Assembly: GCA_964402505.1 (NCBI GenBank) | Contig: CAYOCP010000006.1 | Span: 102,207 to 166,206, forward strand | Length of the DNA stretch: 64,000 nt | Reading direction: 5' to 3' | Source of the DNA: SLRI01 sp964402505 | Lineage (GTDB): Bacteria > Pseudomonadota > Alphaproteobacteria > Geminicoccales > Geminicoccaceae | Shown here: positions 18,255 through 26,966 of the stretch, one piece after another | How positions within the stretch are numbered: the stretch's first letter is position 1 | How the letters are laid out: every line of letters starts with the position of its first letter | Program-made: the position numbers and the translations under genes | The notes under the pieces: generated by a model | Databases searched by the model: none | Seen by the model: the letters and a program-made list of their open reading frames with translations, nothing else | Told to the model about the DNA's origin: nothing

Positions 18255-19592
18255 TTATTCGTTGAAGCAACAGACCGAAGCCGCCGGGCCGACCGCCGTC
18301 ATGGTATGCATCGGACGAAAGAGCAGGGTCAGCCACGGTCGCGCCTGGGGCGCGACGAAGGGGCCGAGGGCGAGAATTCGCCCCTCGCGCGAAACGAGCG
18401 GCAGGGTGGCGAGCGCCGACGCCGGAAGCGCGGCCGCCGCGCCGGCGCCGGTTTCGGCGAGCCATTGGCGAAGGGTGCGGATAGCGGTTCCCTCCTGCCC
18501 CGCCGGATGCACATGCGGCGGCGAGCCCCTGTCCCGCCGTTCGATGCGAAACCGTCCGTCCCAGAGCGTGCGGCCGGGCGGCAGCGGCTGGCCCCGGGGC
18601 AGGCCGCGCGATTCGCGCAAGATGCGCAGGCCCGCCCCCCGCCGCTCGACCAGGGTGCCGCCGAGCGCCCGGCGGCGCGGCGACGAAGGGTCGCAGAGCC
18701 AGGCGTCGAGCCGCGCGAGCGGGCGCTCGGACGGAACGAACCTCCGCCCGCCGACGGCGGCGATCAGGTGGCCGAGCAGCCGGCGCCGGCGGTCGGCTGT
18801 GAGGCCCGGGAGCGCTTCGCTGTCGATCTCGACGAAGCCTGCCGGGTGCGGCCGGGCATGGCGTGCCAGGAGACGGGCGAAGAGGTGCGCCTCGGCGGCG
18901 AGTGCGGCGGCCTTGGCGGGCTCGGCCCACCCCTCGCCCCGGAGCCGGGCGCGGGCCCGCCAGAAGCGAGGGTCGCGGTTGCCCGGATCGTCGATCCAGG
19001 CGATCGAGCGCGCCTCGAGCAGCGCCCGCAAGCGGGCGGGCTCGACCGGCAGGAGCGGCCGCAGCAGGCGGACGGCGGAGAGCTCGCGGATCGGCGCCAT
19101 GCCGACGAGGCCGCGCCAGCCGCTGCCGGCGGCGGCCCGCATCGCCACGGTCTCGCGCTGGTCGGCGGCATGGTGGGCGACCGCGAGATGCAGCATGCCG
19201 GCCCGCTCCGCCGCTTCCTCGAGGAGGGCGTAGCGCCGGCTGCGCGCGGCCGCCTGGATACCGGCATCGCGCCAGGCCCCGCTGACAGGAAGCACCCGGG
19301 CGGCGATGCCGAGGGCGGCGAGCCGGTCCTGCGTCAGCGCCGCCTCGCCGCCGGATTCCGGGCGGAGGCCGTGGTCGACGACGAGGGCGAGAAGTCGTCC
19401 TCGGCGGGCCGCCAGCCAGTCCCGCAGCAAGAGCGCCAGCGCCATGCTGTCCGGCCCGCCAGACACGCCGGCGGCGATGGCGGGGCGGCGCTCGAAGGGG
19501 CCGAGCGCCGCCATGAGCGCTCCGAACTCGGCGCCGCTCAGGGGGGCCGTGTCGTCCGGCGGCTCAGCCGCAGCCGGCGGCGCGGCTCTCAC
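18255..19592 (-). CDS. tilS: tRNA(Ile)-lysidine synthetase
   Basis: 445 residues. The N-terminal PP-loop AGVSGGPDSMALALLLRDW binds ATP, followed by VDHGLRPES and HLAVAHHAADQRET, all typical of TilS. TilS joins lysine to C34 of tRNA-Ile(CAU), changing its reading from AUG to AUA. The C-terminal part matches the TilS substrate-recognition region only loosely. GTG 19592 is used, preceded by GAGGG; it lies 29 bases inside the end of the ybgF/cpoB gene, so translation is coupled. The tilS-ftsH order is conserved widely. Confidence 0.93.
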   Translation of the reverse strand: MRAAPPAAAEPPDDTAPLSGAEFGALMAALGPFERRPAIAAGVSGGPDSMALALLLRDWLAARRGRLLALVVDHGLRPESGGEAALTQDRLAALGIAARVLPVSGAWRDAGIQAAARSRRYALLEEAAERAGMLHLAVAHHAADQRETVAMRAAAGSGWRGLVGMAPIRELSAVRLLRPLLPVEPARLRALLEARSIAWIDDPGNRDPRFWRARARLRGEGWAEPAKAAALAAEAHLFARLLARHARPHPAGFVEIDSEALPGLTADRRRRLLGHLIAAVGGRRFVPSERPLARLDAWLCDPSSPRRRALGGTLVERRGAGLRILRESRGLPRGQPLPPGRTLWDGRFRIERRDRGSPPHVHPAGQEGTAIRTLRQWLAETGAGAAAALPASALATLPLVSREGRILALGPFVAPQARPWLTLLFRPMHTMTAVGPAASVCCFNE

Positions 19593-20493
19593 GGTCCCTC
19601 GCCTGCCGCAGCGCCGGCGAGGCATCGGGGTAGCGCCGCTCCATCTCGGTGAAGGTCTGGCAGGCGCGCGCCTGATCGCCCATCGCCGCGAGCGCGGTGC
19701 CGAGCTTGAGCAGGTTGTCGGGAGCGCGCGGTGCATCGGCGCCGTAATTGCGGTAGTTGCCGGCGAAGGTGGCGGCGGCGGTGGCGTAGTCCTCGCGGGC
19801 GAGCTGGGATTCGCCGATCCAGTAGGCGGCGACCGGCGCCTGCGGGTCGTCCGGGAAATCCCCGAGCCAGCGGCTGAAGGCGACCTCCGCGGCTCCCCAG
19901 TCACCGGTCTGCAGGAGATCGAGCGCGGCGGTGAAGCGCTCCGATGCCGTTCCCTCGAGTGCCGCTGTCGGTGCCGTGCCGGTGGCGCCGCCTTGGGCGG
20001 GCCGGGGCAGGCCGAGCACCGCATCGCGCGGCAGGGTGCCCAGGACGTAACCCTCGCGCGCCGACGGATCGGGCTCCACGTCCGCTTCGGGAGGGGTGCT
20101 CCGGTCGGTGGCGGCGTCCGGCGCGACGAGCGGCTCGCCCACCGTGGCCGCCGGCGACGCCGCCGGCGCCTGCTCCAGGCCCATGAGCCGCCGGTCGAGA
20201 TCGGCGACCAGATCGTCGATCCGCTGGCGTGTCCGCTGGTCCTGGAACTCGGCCTCCTCGAGCCGCCCGGTCAGCCGCCGCACCTCCTCCTCGAGGGCCG
20301 CGATGCGGTTCTGCAGAACGGCGATGGCCCGCCCCTCGCCCGCTTCGCCGGCGAGCGCCGCGGCCGGCGGCGGCTGGAGCCGCGGCTGCGCCGCCGGCGC
20401 GCGCTCGATGCGCAGGGGCTGCGGCTCCTGGGCCAGCGCCGGCGCCAGGCCGGCGAGGCCGAGGGCGAGCGAGAGGGCGACGCGCGGGAGCAT
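19564..20493 (-). CDS. ybgF: Tol-Pal system protein YbgF/CpoB
   Basis: 309 residues. A signal peptide (LSLALGLAGLAPALAQ) is followed by a coiled-coil segment around residues 55-100 (LQNRIAALEEEVRRLTGRLE) and, after a proline/threonine-rich linker, TPR-like repeats (FTAALDLLQTGDWGAAEVAF onward). In E. coli CpoB links Tol activity to peptidoglycan synthesis at division. It is the last gene of tolQRAB-pal-ybgF, five bases downstream of pal, and overlaps tilS. Confidence 0.93.
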   Translation of the reverse strand: MLPRVALSLALGLAGLAPALAQEPQPLRIERAPAAQPRLQPPPAAALAGEAGEGRAIAVLQNRIAALEEEVRRLTGRLEEAEFQDQRTRQRIDDLVADLDRRLMGLEQAPAASPAATVGEPLVAPDAATDRSTPPEADVEPDPSAREGYVLGTLPRDAVLGLPRPAQGGATGTAPTAALEGTASERFTAALDLLQTGDWGAAEVAFSRWLGDFPDDPQAPVAAYWIGESQLAREDYATAAATFAGNYRNYGADAPRAPDNLLKLGTALAAMGDQARACQTFTEMERRYPDASPALRQARDRESRAAGCG

Positions 20494-20498
20494 CCCGG

Positions 20499-21068
20499 TC
20501 AGTTGACGAGGTTGATGACGGTCACCACCCGGCGGTTCTGAGCGTAGGCGGTCTCGTCACGGCCGGGATCGACCGGGCGCTCCTCGCCGTAGGAGATGGT
20601 CAGGAGCCGGTCGGGAGCGACGCCGAGGGCCGTGAGGTAGTTCTTGACGGCCGTGGCCCGCCTTTCGCCGAGGGCGAGATTGTACTCGCGCGTGCCGCGC
20701 TCGTCGGCGTGGCCCTCGACGGTCACGGTGGTCGCCGGGTACTGGAGGAGCCAGGCCGCCTGGCGGTCGAGCGTGGCGCGGGCAGCGTCGTCGAGCGTCG
20801 AGCTGTCGAAGCCGAAGAACACGCGGTCGCCGACATTGATCTCGAAGTCTTCCTGGCTGCCCGGGGCGCCGCTGGCGTAGATGTCCTGCCCGGAGATGTC
20901 CGAGCCGTCGGCGCCGGCGGCGCCGAGCTCGGTCGGGGCGCCACCGGCGCCCATGCCGCCGGCGGCGCCGGCCGCCTGTCCGTCGCCGCCGAGCGTGTCC
21001 TCGGGCGTCGAGCTGCAGGCGGCGAGCAGGAGCAGAGCAGCCGGAAGAAGGGCGAGAAGCGGTCTCAT
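20499..21068 (-). CDS. pal: Peptidoglycan-associated lipoprotein Pal
   Basis: 189 residues. A lipoprotein signal with lipobox LLAAC (acylated Cys about residue 18) precedes a glycine/alanine-rich linker and an OmpA-like peptidoglycan-binding domain with VEGHADERGTREYNLALGER and YGEERPVDPG. Pal anchors the outer membrane to the cell wall and interacts with TolB. ATG 21068 begins directly at the signal peptide; the frame is open for 13 more codons but those do not fit a signal sequence. It sits between tolB and ybgF. Confidence 0.95.
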   Translation of the reverse strand: MRPLLALLPAALLLLAACSSTPEDTLGGDGQAAGAAGGMGAGGAPTELGAAGADGSDISGQDIYASGAPGSQEDFEINVGDRVFFGFDSSTLDDAARATLDRQAAWLLQYPATTVTVEGHADERGTREYNLALGERRATAVKNYLTALGVAPDRLLTISYGEERPVDPGRDETAYAQNRRVVTVINLVN

Positions 21069-21174
21069 GGGCTGACACCTCGTGGCAGGAGGATGTGGCG
21101 CGGGCACCGGGGACGAGGCCGGGCCGGCGGCACGGCGGCTGGCGTGGCTGGTGGCCGTGGATACGTGGCCGGCC

Positions 21175-22512
21175 TCAAGGAATCAAGCCGGACCAGTCCG
21201 GGTCGGACGCATCGAGCGGGGTCGGCAGCTCGCGCTCGTTGTAGCCGGTGATGTCGATGGTCATGAGCCTCGAGCGGTCGGTTTGCGGGCTCTCGCGGGT
21301 GAAGACGATGATCCGCCCGTTGGGCGCCCAGGCCGGCGACTCGTCGAGGAAGCTGCGGGTCAAGAGCCGCTCGTTGGCGCCGTCCGGCTCCATGATGCCG
21401 ATGTGGAAATAGCCGCCCTGGATCTTGGTGAAGGCGACGAGGTCGCCGCGCGGCGACCAGGCCGGGCTGCCGTAGCGGCCGGAGCCGAAGCTGATGCGCT
21501 GCACGTTCGAGCCGTCGCGGTTCATGGTGTAGAGCTGCGGCACGCCGCCCCGGTCGCTGTTGAAGACGATGCGGTCGCCCTTGGGACCGAAGCTCGGCGA
21601 GGTGTCGATCGAGGGCGACCGGGTGAGCTGGACCGTGCGCCGCGTCGCCGTGTCGAAGGAGAAGATGTCGGAATTGCCGTCGCGCGCCACGGTGAGCAGC
21701 AGCACGCTGCCGTCCGGCGCGAAGCGCGGCGTGAACGACATGCCGGGAAAATCGCCCAAGGGGGCGGAGCGGCCGGTAACCAGGTCGAGGATCATGATCT
21801 GCGGCACCGGCGTGCGCAGCACGAAATAGGCGACGCGCCGGCCGTCCGGGGCGATCTGCGGCGTCAGCACGAGCTGGCTGCCGTCGGTGAGGAAGCGGTG
21901 ATTGGCGCCGTCCTGGTCCATGACGGCGAGCCGCTTGACCCGCCGCGTGCGCGGCCCGGTCTCGCTGACATAGACGATGCGGGTGTCGAAATAGCCGGCC
22001 TCGCCGGTCAGCCGCTCGTAGGCGACGTCCGCGATCTGGTGTGCCGCGCGGCGCCAGCCATCGGCCGCGAGGTCGTAGCGGAGACCGCGCAGCTGGCTGC
22101 CGCTGAAGACGTCCCAAAGGCGGAACTCGATGGCGAGCCGGTTGGGCGTCGGCCGCGAGACGATGCCGGTGATCAGCGCCTGGGCGTTGATCGGCCGCCA
22201 CTCGGCGAAGCGGGGCGTCTGGCGCAGGCTCTCCGGATCCTGGATGTAGGCGCGCCGGTCGATCACGCGAAAGAGCCCGGAGCTCTCGAGATCGGCTTGG
22301 ATCACATCGGCCATGGCGAGGCCGAGATCGCGCGTTCCCGCATCGTCGCCGGCGAACGGGCTGACGGCGATGGGGATGGGCTCGACCACGCCCTTGGTGA
22401 TGTCGAGCCGCACCTGCGCCCTCGCCCGCGGCGACAGGGCCAGAAGACCGAGGCCGCCGGCGCCGGCCAGCACCGCCCGCCGCGTCGGCCCCCTTCTCAG
22501 CAAATCAGCCAC
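21175..22512 (-). CDS. tolB: Tol-Pal translocation protein TolB
   Basis: 445 residues: N-terminal domain, then a beta-propeller built from repeats such as SFTPRFAPDGSVLLLT, DTSPSFGPKGDRIVFNSDRG and GSPAWSPRGDLVAFTK. It is periplasmic and binds Pal and TolA. GTG 22512 overlaps the tolA stop by eight bases. The leader PTRRAVLAGAGGLGLLALS carries a twin-arginine pair before the hydrophobic core, so export by Tat rather than Sec is possible. A 106-base spacer separates it from pal. Confidence 0.95.
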   Translation of the reverse strand: MADLLRRGPTRRAVLAGAGGLGLLALSPRARAQVRLDITKGVVEPIPIAVSPFAGDDAGTRDLGLAMADVIQADLESSGLFRVIDRRAYIQDPESLRQTPRFAEWRPINAQALITGIVSRPTPNRLAIEFRLWDVFSGSQLRGLRYDLAADGWRRAAHQIADVAYERLTGEAGYFDTRIVYVSETGPRTRRVKRLAVMDQDGANHRFLTDGSQLVLTPQIAPDGRRVAYFVLRTPVPQIMILDLVTGRSAPLGDFPGMSFTPRFAPDGSVLLLTVARDGNSDIFSFDTATRRTVQLTRSPSIDTSPSFGPKGDRIVFNSDRGGVPQLYTMNRDGSNVQRISFGSGRYGSPAWSPRGDLVAFTKIQGGYFHIGIMEPDGANERLLTRSFLDESPAWAPNGRIIVFTRESPQTDRSRLMTIDITGYNERELPTPLDASDPDWSGLIP

Positions 22513-23485
22513 TCAGCGCATCTCCGGGAGAGAAGGTCAGAACCATGTCGCGCCAGACCGCGTATTTCTCGGCCGGCAGGTCGAGGCGGCAGCTCAGGAC
22601 CGCGCGCCTCGCACTCTCGGCCACCGTGCGAAAGCCGCTGTCGGCGTCGAGGCGGCCGCTTTCCTCGATGCTCACGTCGCGCACCGTGCCGTCCGCCTCG
22701 AGCTGGATGCGCAGGCTGACGCGCATCGCCTCGATGCCCGGCACGCCGATGGGCACGTTCCAGCAGCGCTCGATCTGCCGGCGGATGCCGGCGAGCTCGC
22801 TCGCCGAGAGCGTGACCGGACCCTGGGCCGCCGCGGGCGGCGCCGTTCGCGCGGCGACGGCATGGCCCGTGCCGGCCCGCTTCTCGGGTGCCTCGACGCG
22901 CCGGTTCTGCTGCTCGACGCTGCGCAGGAGCGCGTTGAAGTCGTCGTCGTCCCTGGCCACCGGTGCCGGTGCCGGCTCCGCCTTCCTCGGCGGTGCCGGC
23001 TTGGCCGGCGGCTCGGGGGGCGGCTCGGGCGCGGGCTTTGCCTTGGCCACCGCTTTCGCCGGCTTGGGGGGCGCCGGCCGTGCCGCCGGCGGGGCTACCG
23101 GGGACGGCGCCGGCTCGGCCCGCACCGGCTCCGGCGGCGGCGGTGCCGGAGGCGGCGGCTCGGGGGCGGGCGGCGGCTCGGGGGCGGGCGGCGGCTCGGG
23201 GGCGGCGAGCTTTTGCGGCGGTTCCGGTGCCGGCTCGGGCGCGGGCTCCGGCTCGGGCGGCGGCGGCGCCGGGCTCGCCGCCTGGCGGGGCGGCAGGGGT
23301 GCCGTCTCGGCCGGCTCCGGCGCCGGCGGCTCGGTCACGGGCTCGGGTGCCGTCGGCACGGCGACGATCTCGACCGTGTAGGGCTCGTCGGTCGGCAGGC
23401 GCTCGGCCATCCTCGGCAGGCCGAGCAAGGCGAGGCCGATGAAGACGAGGTGGAAGAGGAGGGAGGCGAGAAAGGACCGGCTCAT
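22505..23485 (-). CDS. tolA: TolA, proline-rich inner-membrane linker of the Tol system
   Basis: 326 residues. One N-terminal membrane helix (SFLASLLFHLVFIGLALLGL) is followed by a long Pro/Ala/Glu-rich extension (residues about 45-175, PEPPPAPEPPPAPEP-type repeats) and a C-terminal TonB-like domain (IRRQIERCWNVPIG, then VRDVSIEESGRL). TolA transmits the proton-motive force from TolQR to Pal/TolB. The extension is proline-rich rather than the alanine/lysine-rich helix of E. coli TolA, as in many alphaproteobacteria. A three-unit 18-bp DNA repeat underlies part of it. Confidence 0.92.
   Translation of the reverse strand: MSRSFLASLLFHLVFIGLALLGLPRMAERLPTDEPYTVEIVAVPTAPEPVTEPPAPEPAETAPLPPRQAASPAPPPPEPEPAPEPAPEPPQKLAAPEPPPAPEPPPAPEPPPPAPPPPEPVRAEPAPSPVAPPAARPAPPKPAKAVAKAKPAPEPPPEPPAKPAPPRKAEPAPAPVARDDDDFNALLRSVEQQNRRVEAPEKRAGTGHAVAARTAPPAAAQGPVTLSASELAGIRRQIERCWNVPIGVPGIEAMRVSLRIQLEADGTVRDVSIEESGRLDADSGFRTVAESARRAVLSCRLDLPAEKYAVWRDMVLTFSPGDALSG
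23154..23205. repeat. tolA: 18-bp tandem repeat inside tolA (about 2.9 units)
   Basis: GGCGGCTCGGGGGCGGGC repeats at 23154-23171 and 23172-23189, with a third copy of 16 matching bases at 23190-23205. On the coding (minus) strand it specifies a six-residue Pro/Glu unit of the TolA linker. It may vary in copy number between strains without shifting the frame. Confidence 0.8.
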
Positions 23486-23489
23486 CGGC

Positions 23490-23951
23490 TCACTCGCGCA
23501 CCAGAAGGTCCGGCTGCTCGGTCAGGAGCGCCACCTTGGTGAAGCCGGCCCGGTTGAGGCTGCCGATCACCGCCATCACCCGGCCGTAATCGATGGCCCG
23601 GTCGCCGCGCACGAAGATGCGCGCGTCGGCGTTCTGGCCGGTGATCGCCAGCAGCCGGGGGGCGAGCTGGTCGAGCTCGATCGCCGTCTCCTGGAGGTAG
23701 ATGGCGCCGCTGGCGTCGATGCTGACCGAGAGCGGCTCGTCCTGGCCCGGCATGGGCGAGCTCTCGGCTTTCGGCAGGTCGACCGAGACCCCCATGGTCA
23801 GCATGGGTGCGGTCACCATGAAGACGATCAGCAGCACCAGCATGACGTCGACGAAGGGCGTGACGTTGATCTCGCCCATCTGCCGCCGCTGCCGACCGCG
23901 GCGCCACCGGCCGCCCCGCCCGCCGCCTCGCCCGGCGACCGCCGCCGCCAT
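23490..23951 (-). CDS. tolR: TolR, ExbD/TolR family biopolymer transport protein
   Basis: 153 residues. After an Arg/Gly-rich cytoplasmic start comes MGEINVTPFVDVMLVLLIVF with the membrane Asp needed for proton flow, then a periplasmic domain (DARIFVRGDRAIDYGRVMAV). It works with TolQ as the proton-driven motor for TolA. ATG 23951 shares one base with the tolQ stop (TGATG), and tolA follows after four bases. Confidence 0.95.
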   Translation of the reverse strand: MAAAVAGRGGGRGGRWRRGRQRRQMGEINVTPFVDVMLVLLIVFMVTAPMLTMGVSVDLPKAESSPMPGQDEPLSVSIDASGAIYLQETAIELDQLAPRLLAITGQNADARIFVRGDRAIDYGRVMAVIGSLNRAGFTKVALLTEQPDLLVRE

Positions 23952-24676
23952 CAGGGCAGCACCCGGCTCGTGTCGAGCTCGCGGCTGACCACCACGCCGA
24001 ACTCGTCGGCGAAGCTGGAAAGGCGGTCGCCGAGGCCGTCGACCGAGGTGGAGATGCGGTTGTAGGCGATGACCGCGGGAATGGCGGCGAGGAGGCCGAG
24101 GGCGGTGGCGAAGAGCGCCTCGGCGATGCCGGGCGCCACCACGGCGAGCGTCGTGTTCCTGGTCATGGCGATCGACTGGAAGCTGTTCATGATGCCCCAG
24201 ACCGTGCCGAAGAGCCCGACGAAGGGGGCCGAGGAGCCGATGGTCGCGAGCGTGGAGACGTTGCGCTCGAGGACCCGCATCTCGCGCTCGAGCGTGAGCT
24301 GCATGACCTGGCCGATGCGGCCGACCAGCCGGTCCTGCGCCTCGCCGCTGAGCGCCTTGGGGCCGCTGCGCCATTCCTCCATGCCGGCCGCGAACATGAG
24401 CGCCATGGGATGGTCGATGCGCTTGCCGAGCCGCCGGTAGAGCTCGCCGAGCGGCGTGCCGGACCAGAAGGCCTGCTCGAACAGGCTCGTCTGGCGCCGC
24501 AGCCTGATCAGGCGAAAGCCCTTCTCGAAGACCACGGCCCAGACCCAGAGCGAGGCCACGAGGAGGAGCAGCATGACGAGCTTGACGACGATGTCGGCCT
24601 CGAGGGCCATCGAAAGGATGCTGGTCCCGGCGGCCGGATCGCCGAGCATCGCGGAGCTGATGGGATCGGATTCCAT
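23951..24676 (-). CDS. tolQ: TolQ, MotA/TolQ/ExbB proton channel
   Basis: 241 residues with three membrane segments: VKLVMLLLLVASLWVWAVVF near the N-terminus, then FVGLFGTVWGIMNSF and ALGLLAAIPAVIAYNRI. This arrangement and the GLFGTVWGI motif define TolQ. With TolR it forms the inner-membrane motor of the Tol-Pal system. It is first in the tol operon. A TTGACA-type promoter lies about 150 bases upstream at the end of ybgC. Confidence 0.96.
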   Translation of the reverse strand: MESDPISSAMLGDPAAGTSILSMALEADIVVKLVMLLLLVASLWVWAVVFEKGFRLIRLRRQTSLFEQAFWSGTPLGELYRRLGKRIDHPMALMFAAGMEEWRSGPKALSGEAQDRLVGRIGQVMQLTLEREMRVLERNVSTLATIGSSAPFVGLFGTVWGIMNSFQSIAMTRNTTLAVVAPGIAEALFATALGLLAAIPAVIAYNRISTSVDGLGDRLSSFADEFGVVVSRELDTSRVLP

Positions 24677-24815
24677 GCGGTCAATCGCGTTGGTCGCAAA
24701 GGGGGAGCGACATTTCAGGCCTCGAGGCCCGGGCGGGCCCGAAAGGGCGTGATGCGAGGGATGCGTCGCGGCCCGTCCCGACTGGCCCGCCGGGACGATC
24801 GCCTTGGCCGAGCGT

Positions 24816-24845
24816 GCTATCGGTCACCGGCTCGGCGCTTGTCAA
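24816..24845 (-). promoter_or_regulatory. Candidate sigma-70-type promoter of the tol operon
   Basis: Reading the minus strand, a perfect TTGACA at 24845-24840 is followed after 18 bases by GATAGC (24821-24816). The -35 box overlaps the ybgC stop codon. It would start a transcript upstream of tolQ with a leader of roughly 130 bases. The -10 is a weak match, so this rests mainly on the -35 and its position. Confidence 0.45.
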
Positions 24846-25267
24846 GCATCGCCGGCGTTGGGGATGCCGGCCTCGGCAAAACGCATGACGAGCCAAGGCG
24901 GTAGCCGTCGCGGGCGCATGTCGGAGGTGATGAAGACGATCTCGATTGCAATCCTGACAAGGACTTGTCCATCTCGCGTGATGCTCTGCGCAAGGTCGAG
25001 GCGGGCTCCCCTGTGGCCGCGCAGCCGGGTCTCGACCAGAAGCTCGTCGTCGAGCCGCGCCGGCCGCAGGAACTCCGTCACCGCGCGCCGCACGGCGAAG
25101 AGGCCGTCCTCGTGATCGCGCAGGGTCGCGTGGTCGACGCCCACCTCGCGCAGGAGCTCCGTGCGCGCCCGCTCGGCGAAATTGAGGTAGCGGGCGTGGT
25201 AGACGATGCCGCCGGCATCGGTGTCCTCGTAATAGACGCGGACGGGGAAGCGGTGGACGAGGCTCAC
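24842..25267 (-). CDS. ybgC: Acyl-CoA thioesterase YbgC (Tol-Pal associated)
   Basis: 141 residues of hot-dog fold with the 4-hydroxybenzoyl-CoA thioesterase motif VYYEDTDAGGIVYHARYLNF, containing the active-site Asp. YbgC enzymes hydrolyse acyl-CoAs and associate with phospholipid metabolism near Tol-Pal. GTG 25267 overlaps the ruvB stop (GTGA), so it is coupled to the ruv genes, and 165 bases separate it from tolQ. The ruvB-ybgC-tolQ order is common in proteobacteria. Confidence 0.93.
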   Translation of the reverse strand: MSLVHRFPVRVYYEDTDAGGIVYHARYLNFAERARTELLREVGVDHATLRDHEDGLFAVRRAVTEFLRPARLDDELLVETRLRGHRGARLDLAQSITRDGQVLVRIAIEIVFITSDMRPRRLPPWLVMRFAEAGIPNAGDA

Positions 25268-26343
25268 GGGCCGTCCTCGCCGCTCTCGTCGGGCATGGCG
25301 AAGAGCTCGGCCTGGGTGACGGCGCCGGCCGGCATGGCGAGGCCGAGATGGCGCCAGCTCGCCCGGGTCAGGAGCCGGCCGCGCGGCGTGCGCTGCAGGA
25401 GGCCCTGCTGCAGGAGATAGGGCTCGACCGTCTCCTCGAGCGTGTCGCGCTGCTCCGAGAGGGCCGCCGCCAGGGTCTCCACGCCGACCGGTCCGCCGCC
25501 GTAATGCAGGGCGATGGCGTTCAGGTAGCGGCGGTCGAGCGCGTCGAGGCCGAGCCGGTCGACGGCGAGCCGCTCGAGCGCGGCATCGGCCCGCGCCCGG
25601 TCGATGGGAGCGCCGCCGGCCGGCCCCTCGACGGTGGCGAAATCGCGGACCCGGCGGAGCAGGCGGGTCGCCACCCGGGGCGTGCCGCGCGAGCGGCGGG
25701 CGATCTCGACCGCCCCCTCGGCGGCGAGCGCCAGATCGAGGATGCGGGCACCCCGCTCGACGATCTCGAGCAGCTCCTTCCGGTCGTAGAACTCGAGCCT
25801 GGCGAGGATGCCGAAGCGGTCGCGCAAAGGCGTCGTCAAGAGGCCGGTCCGGGTCGTCGCGCCCACCAGGGTGAAAGGCGAGAGATCGATCCTGACCGAG
25901 CGCGCCGCCGGCCCCTCGCCGATCATCAGGTCGAGCTGGAAGTCCTCCATCGCCGGATAGAGCACCTCCTCGACGGTGGGGCTCAGGCGGTGGATCTCGT
26001 CGATGAAGAGGACGTCGCGCGGCTGCAGGTTGGTCAGGAGTGCTGCGAGGTCGCCGGCCCGCTGGATGATCGGGCCCGAGGTCATGCGGAAGCCGACGCC
26101 GAGCTCGGCCGCCACGATCTGCGCCAGCGTGGTCTTGCCGAGGCCGGGGGGGCCGGCGAAGAGCACGTGGTCCATGGCCTCGCCGCGCGTCCGGGCGGCC
26201 TCGACGAAGACCTGGAGATTGTCCTTGAGCCGGGCCTGGCCGATGAACTCGGCGAGCCGCCGGGGGCGGAGGGAAAGATCGGCGTCCCGGGCTTGCGTTT
26301 GGGGTGCGACGAGGCGCTCGCCTCCGCCCGAGGCTCCGCTCAT
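25264..26343 (-). CDS. ruvB: Holliday junction branch migration ATPase RuvB
   Basis: 359 residues. The AAA ATPase domain has Walker A FAGPPGLGKTTLAQIVAAE, Walker B DVLFIDEIHRL and sensor GATTRTGLLTTPLRDRFG, followed by the C-terminal winged helix (GLLQRTPRGRLLT). RuvB hexamers drive Holliday junction migration with RuvA. ATG 26343 overlaps the ruvA stop (ATGA) and the stop overlaps ybgC. Confidence 0.98.
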   Translation of the reverse strand: MSGASGGGERLVAPQTQARDADLSLRPRRLAEFIGQARLKDNLQVFVEAARTRGEAMDHVLFAGPPGLGKTTLAQIVAAELGVGFRMTSGPIIQRAGDLAALLTNLQPRDVLFIDEIHRLSPTVEEVLYPAMEDFQLDLMIGEGPAARSVRIDLSPFTLVGATTRTGLLTTPLRDRFGILARLEFYDRKELLEIVERGARILDLALAAEGAVEIARRSRGTPRVATRLLRRVRDFATVEGPAGGAPIDRARADAALERLAVDRLGLDALDRRYLNAIALHYGGGPVGVETLAAALSEQRDTLEETVEPYLLQQGLLQRTPRGRLLTRASWRHLGLAMPAGAVTQAELFAMPDESGEDGP

Positions 26344-26966
26344 CGGGCGAGGCCCTTGAGGCTTCGCGCCAGGAGCTGCTCGAGCGTGGCGTCGCCGCCG
26401 AGCTCGGTCCTGGCGCGGGCGACCACGGCATAGGCCTCGCTGCGGCCGTAGCCCAGGTTCTGGAGCGCCGCCAGGGCATCCTCGACGATGCCGCCGACCG
26501 GCACCGGCGCCGGCGCCGCACCGCCGCCCGAGGCGGCGGGGACGCCCGGCAGCTTCGCCACGCGATCCTTGAGCTCGGCCGTGATGCGCCCGGCGAGCCT
26601 GGGGCCGACGCCCGAAGCCCGGGTTAGGGCGCGGGCGTCCTGGGCGGCGATGGCACGGCCGATCTCCTCGGGCTCGAGCACCGAGAGCAGCGCCAGCGCC
26701 AGCCGGGCACCCACGCCCTGGATGCCCTGCAGCAGGCGGAACCATTCCTCCTCGACCGGCGTCGTGAAGCCGAAGAGCGTGATGCTGTCCTCGCGCACCT
26801 GGGTGACGATCCGAAGCTCCGCCGGCTGGCCCAGAGGCGGCAGGCGCCGCAGGGTCCTGCCGGCGCACTGGACGACGTAGCCGACCCCGCCGCCCTCGCC
26901 GCCGGTGTCGATCACCACGTGATCCTCGCCCAAGAGGGCGACGCGGCCGCGCAGGAGGGCGATCAT
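26340..26966 (-). CDS. ruvA: Holliday junction DNA helicase subunit RuvA
   Basis: 208 residues with the N-terminal OB domain (MIALLRGRVALLGEDHVVID), two helix-hairpin-helix motifs (LLQGIQGVGARLALALLS and LTRASGVGPRLAGRITAELKD) and a C-terminal domain (ALAALQNLGYGRSEAYAVV) that binds RuvB. It overlaps both ruvC and ruvB by four bases. Confidence 0.98.
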   Translation of the reverse strand: MIALLRGRVALLGEDHVVIDTGGEGGGVGYVVQCAGRTLRRLPPLGQPAELRIVTQVREDSITLFGFTTPVEEEWFRLLQGIQGVGARLALALLSVLEPEEIGRAIAAQDARALTRASGVGPRLAGRITAELKDRVAKLPGVPAASGGGAAPAPVPVGGIVEDALAALQNLGYGRSEAYAVVARARTELGGDATLEQLLARSLKGLAR

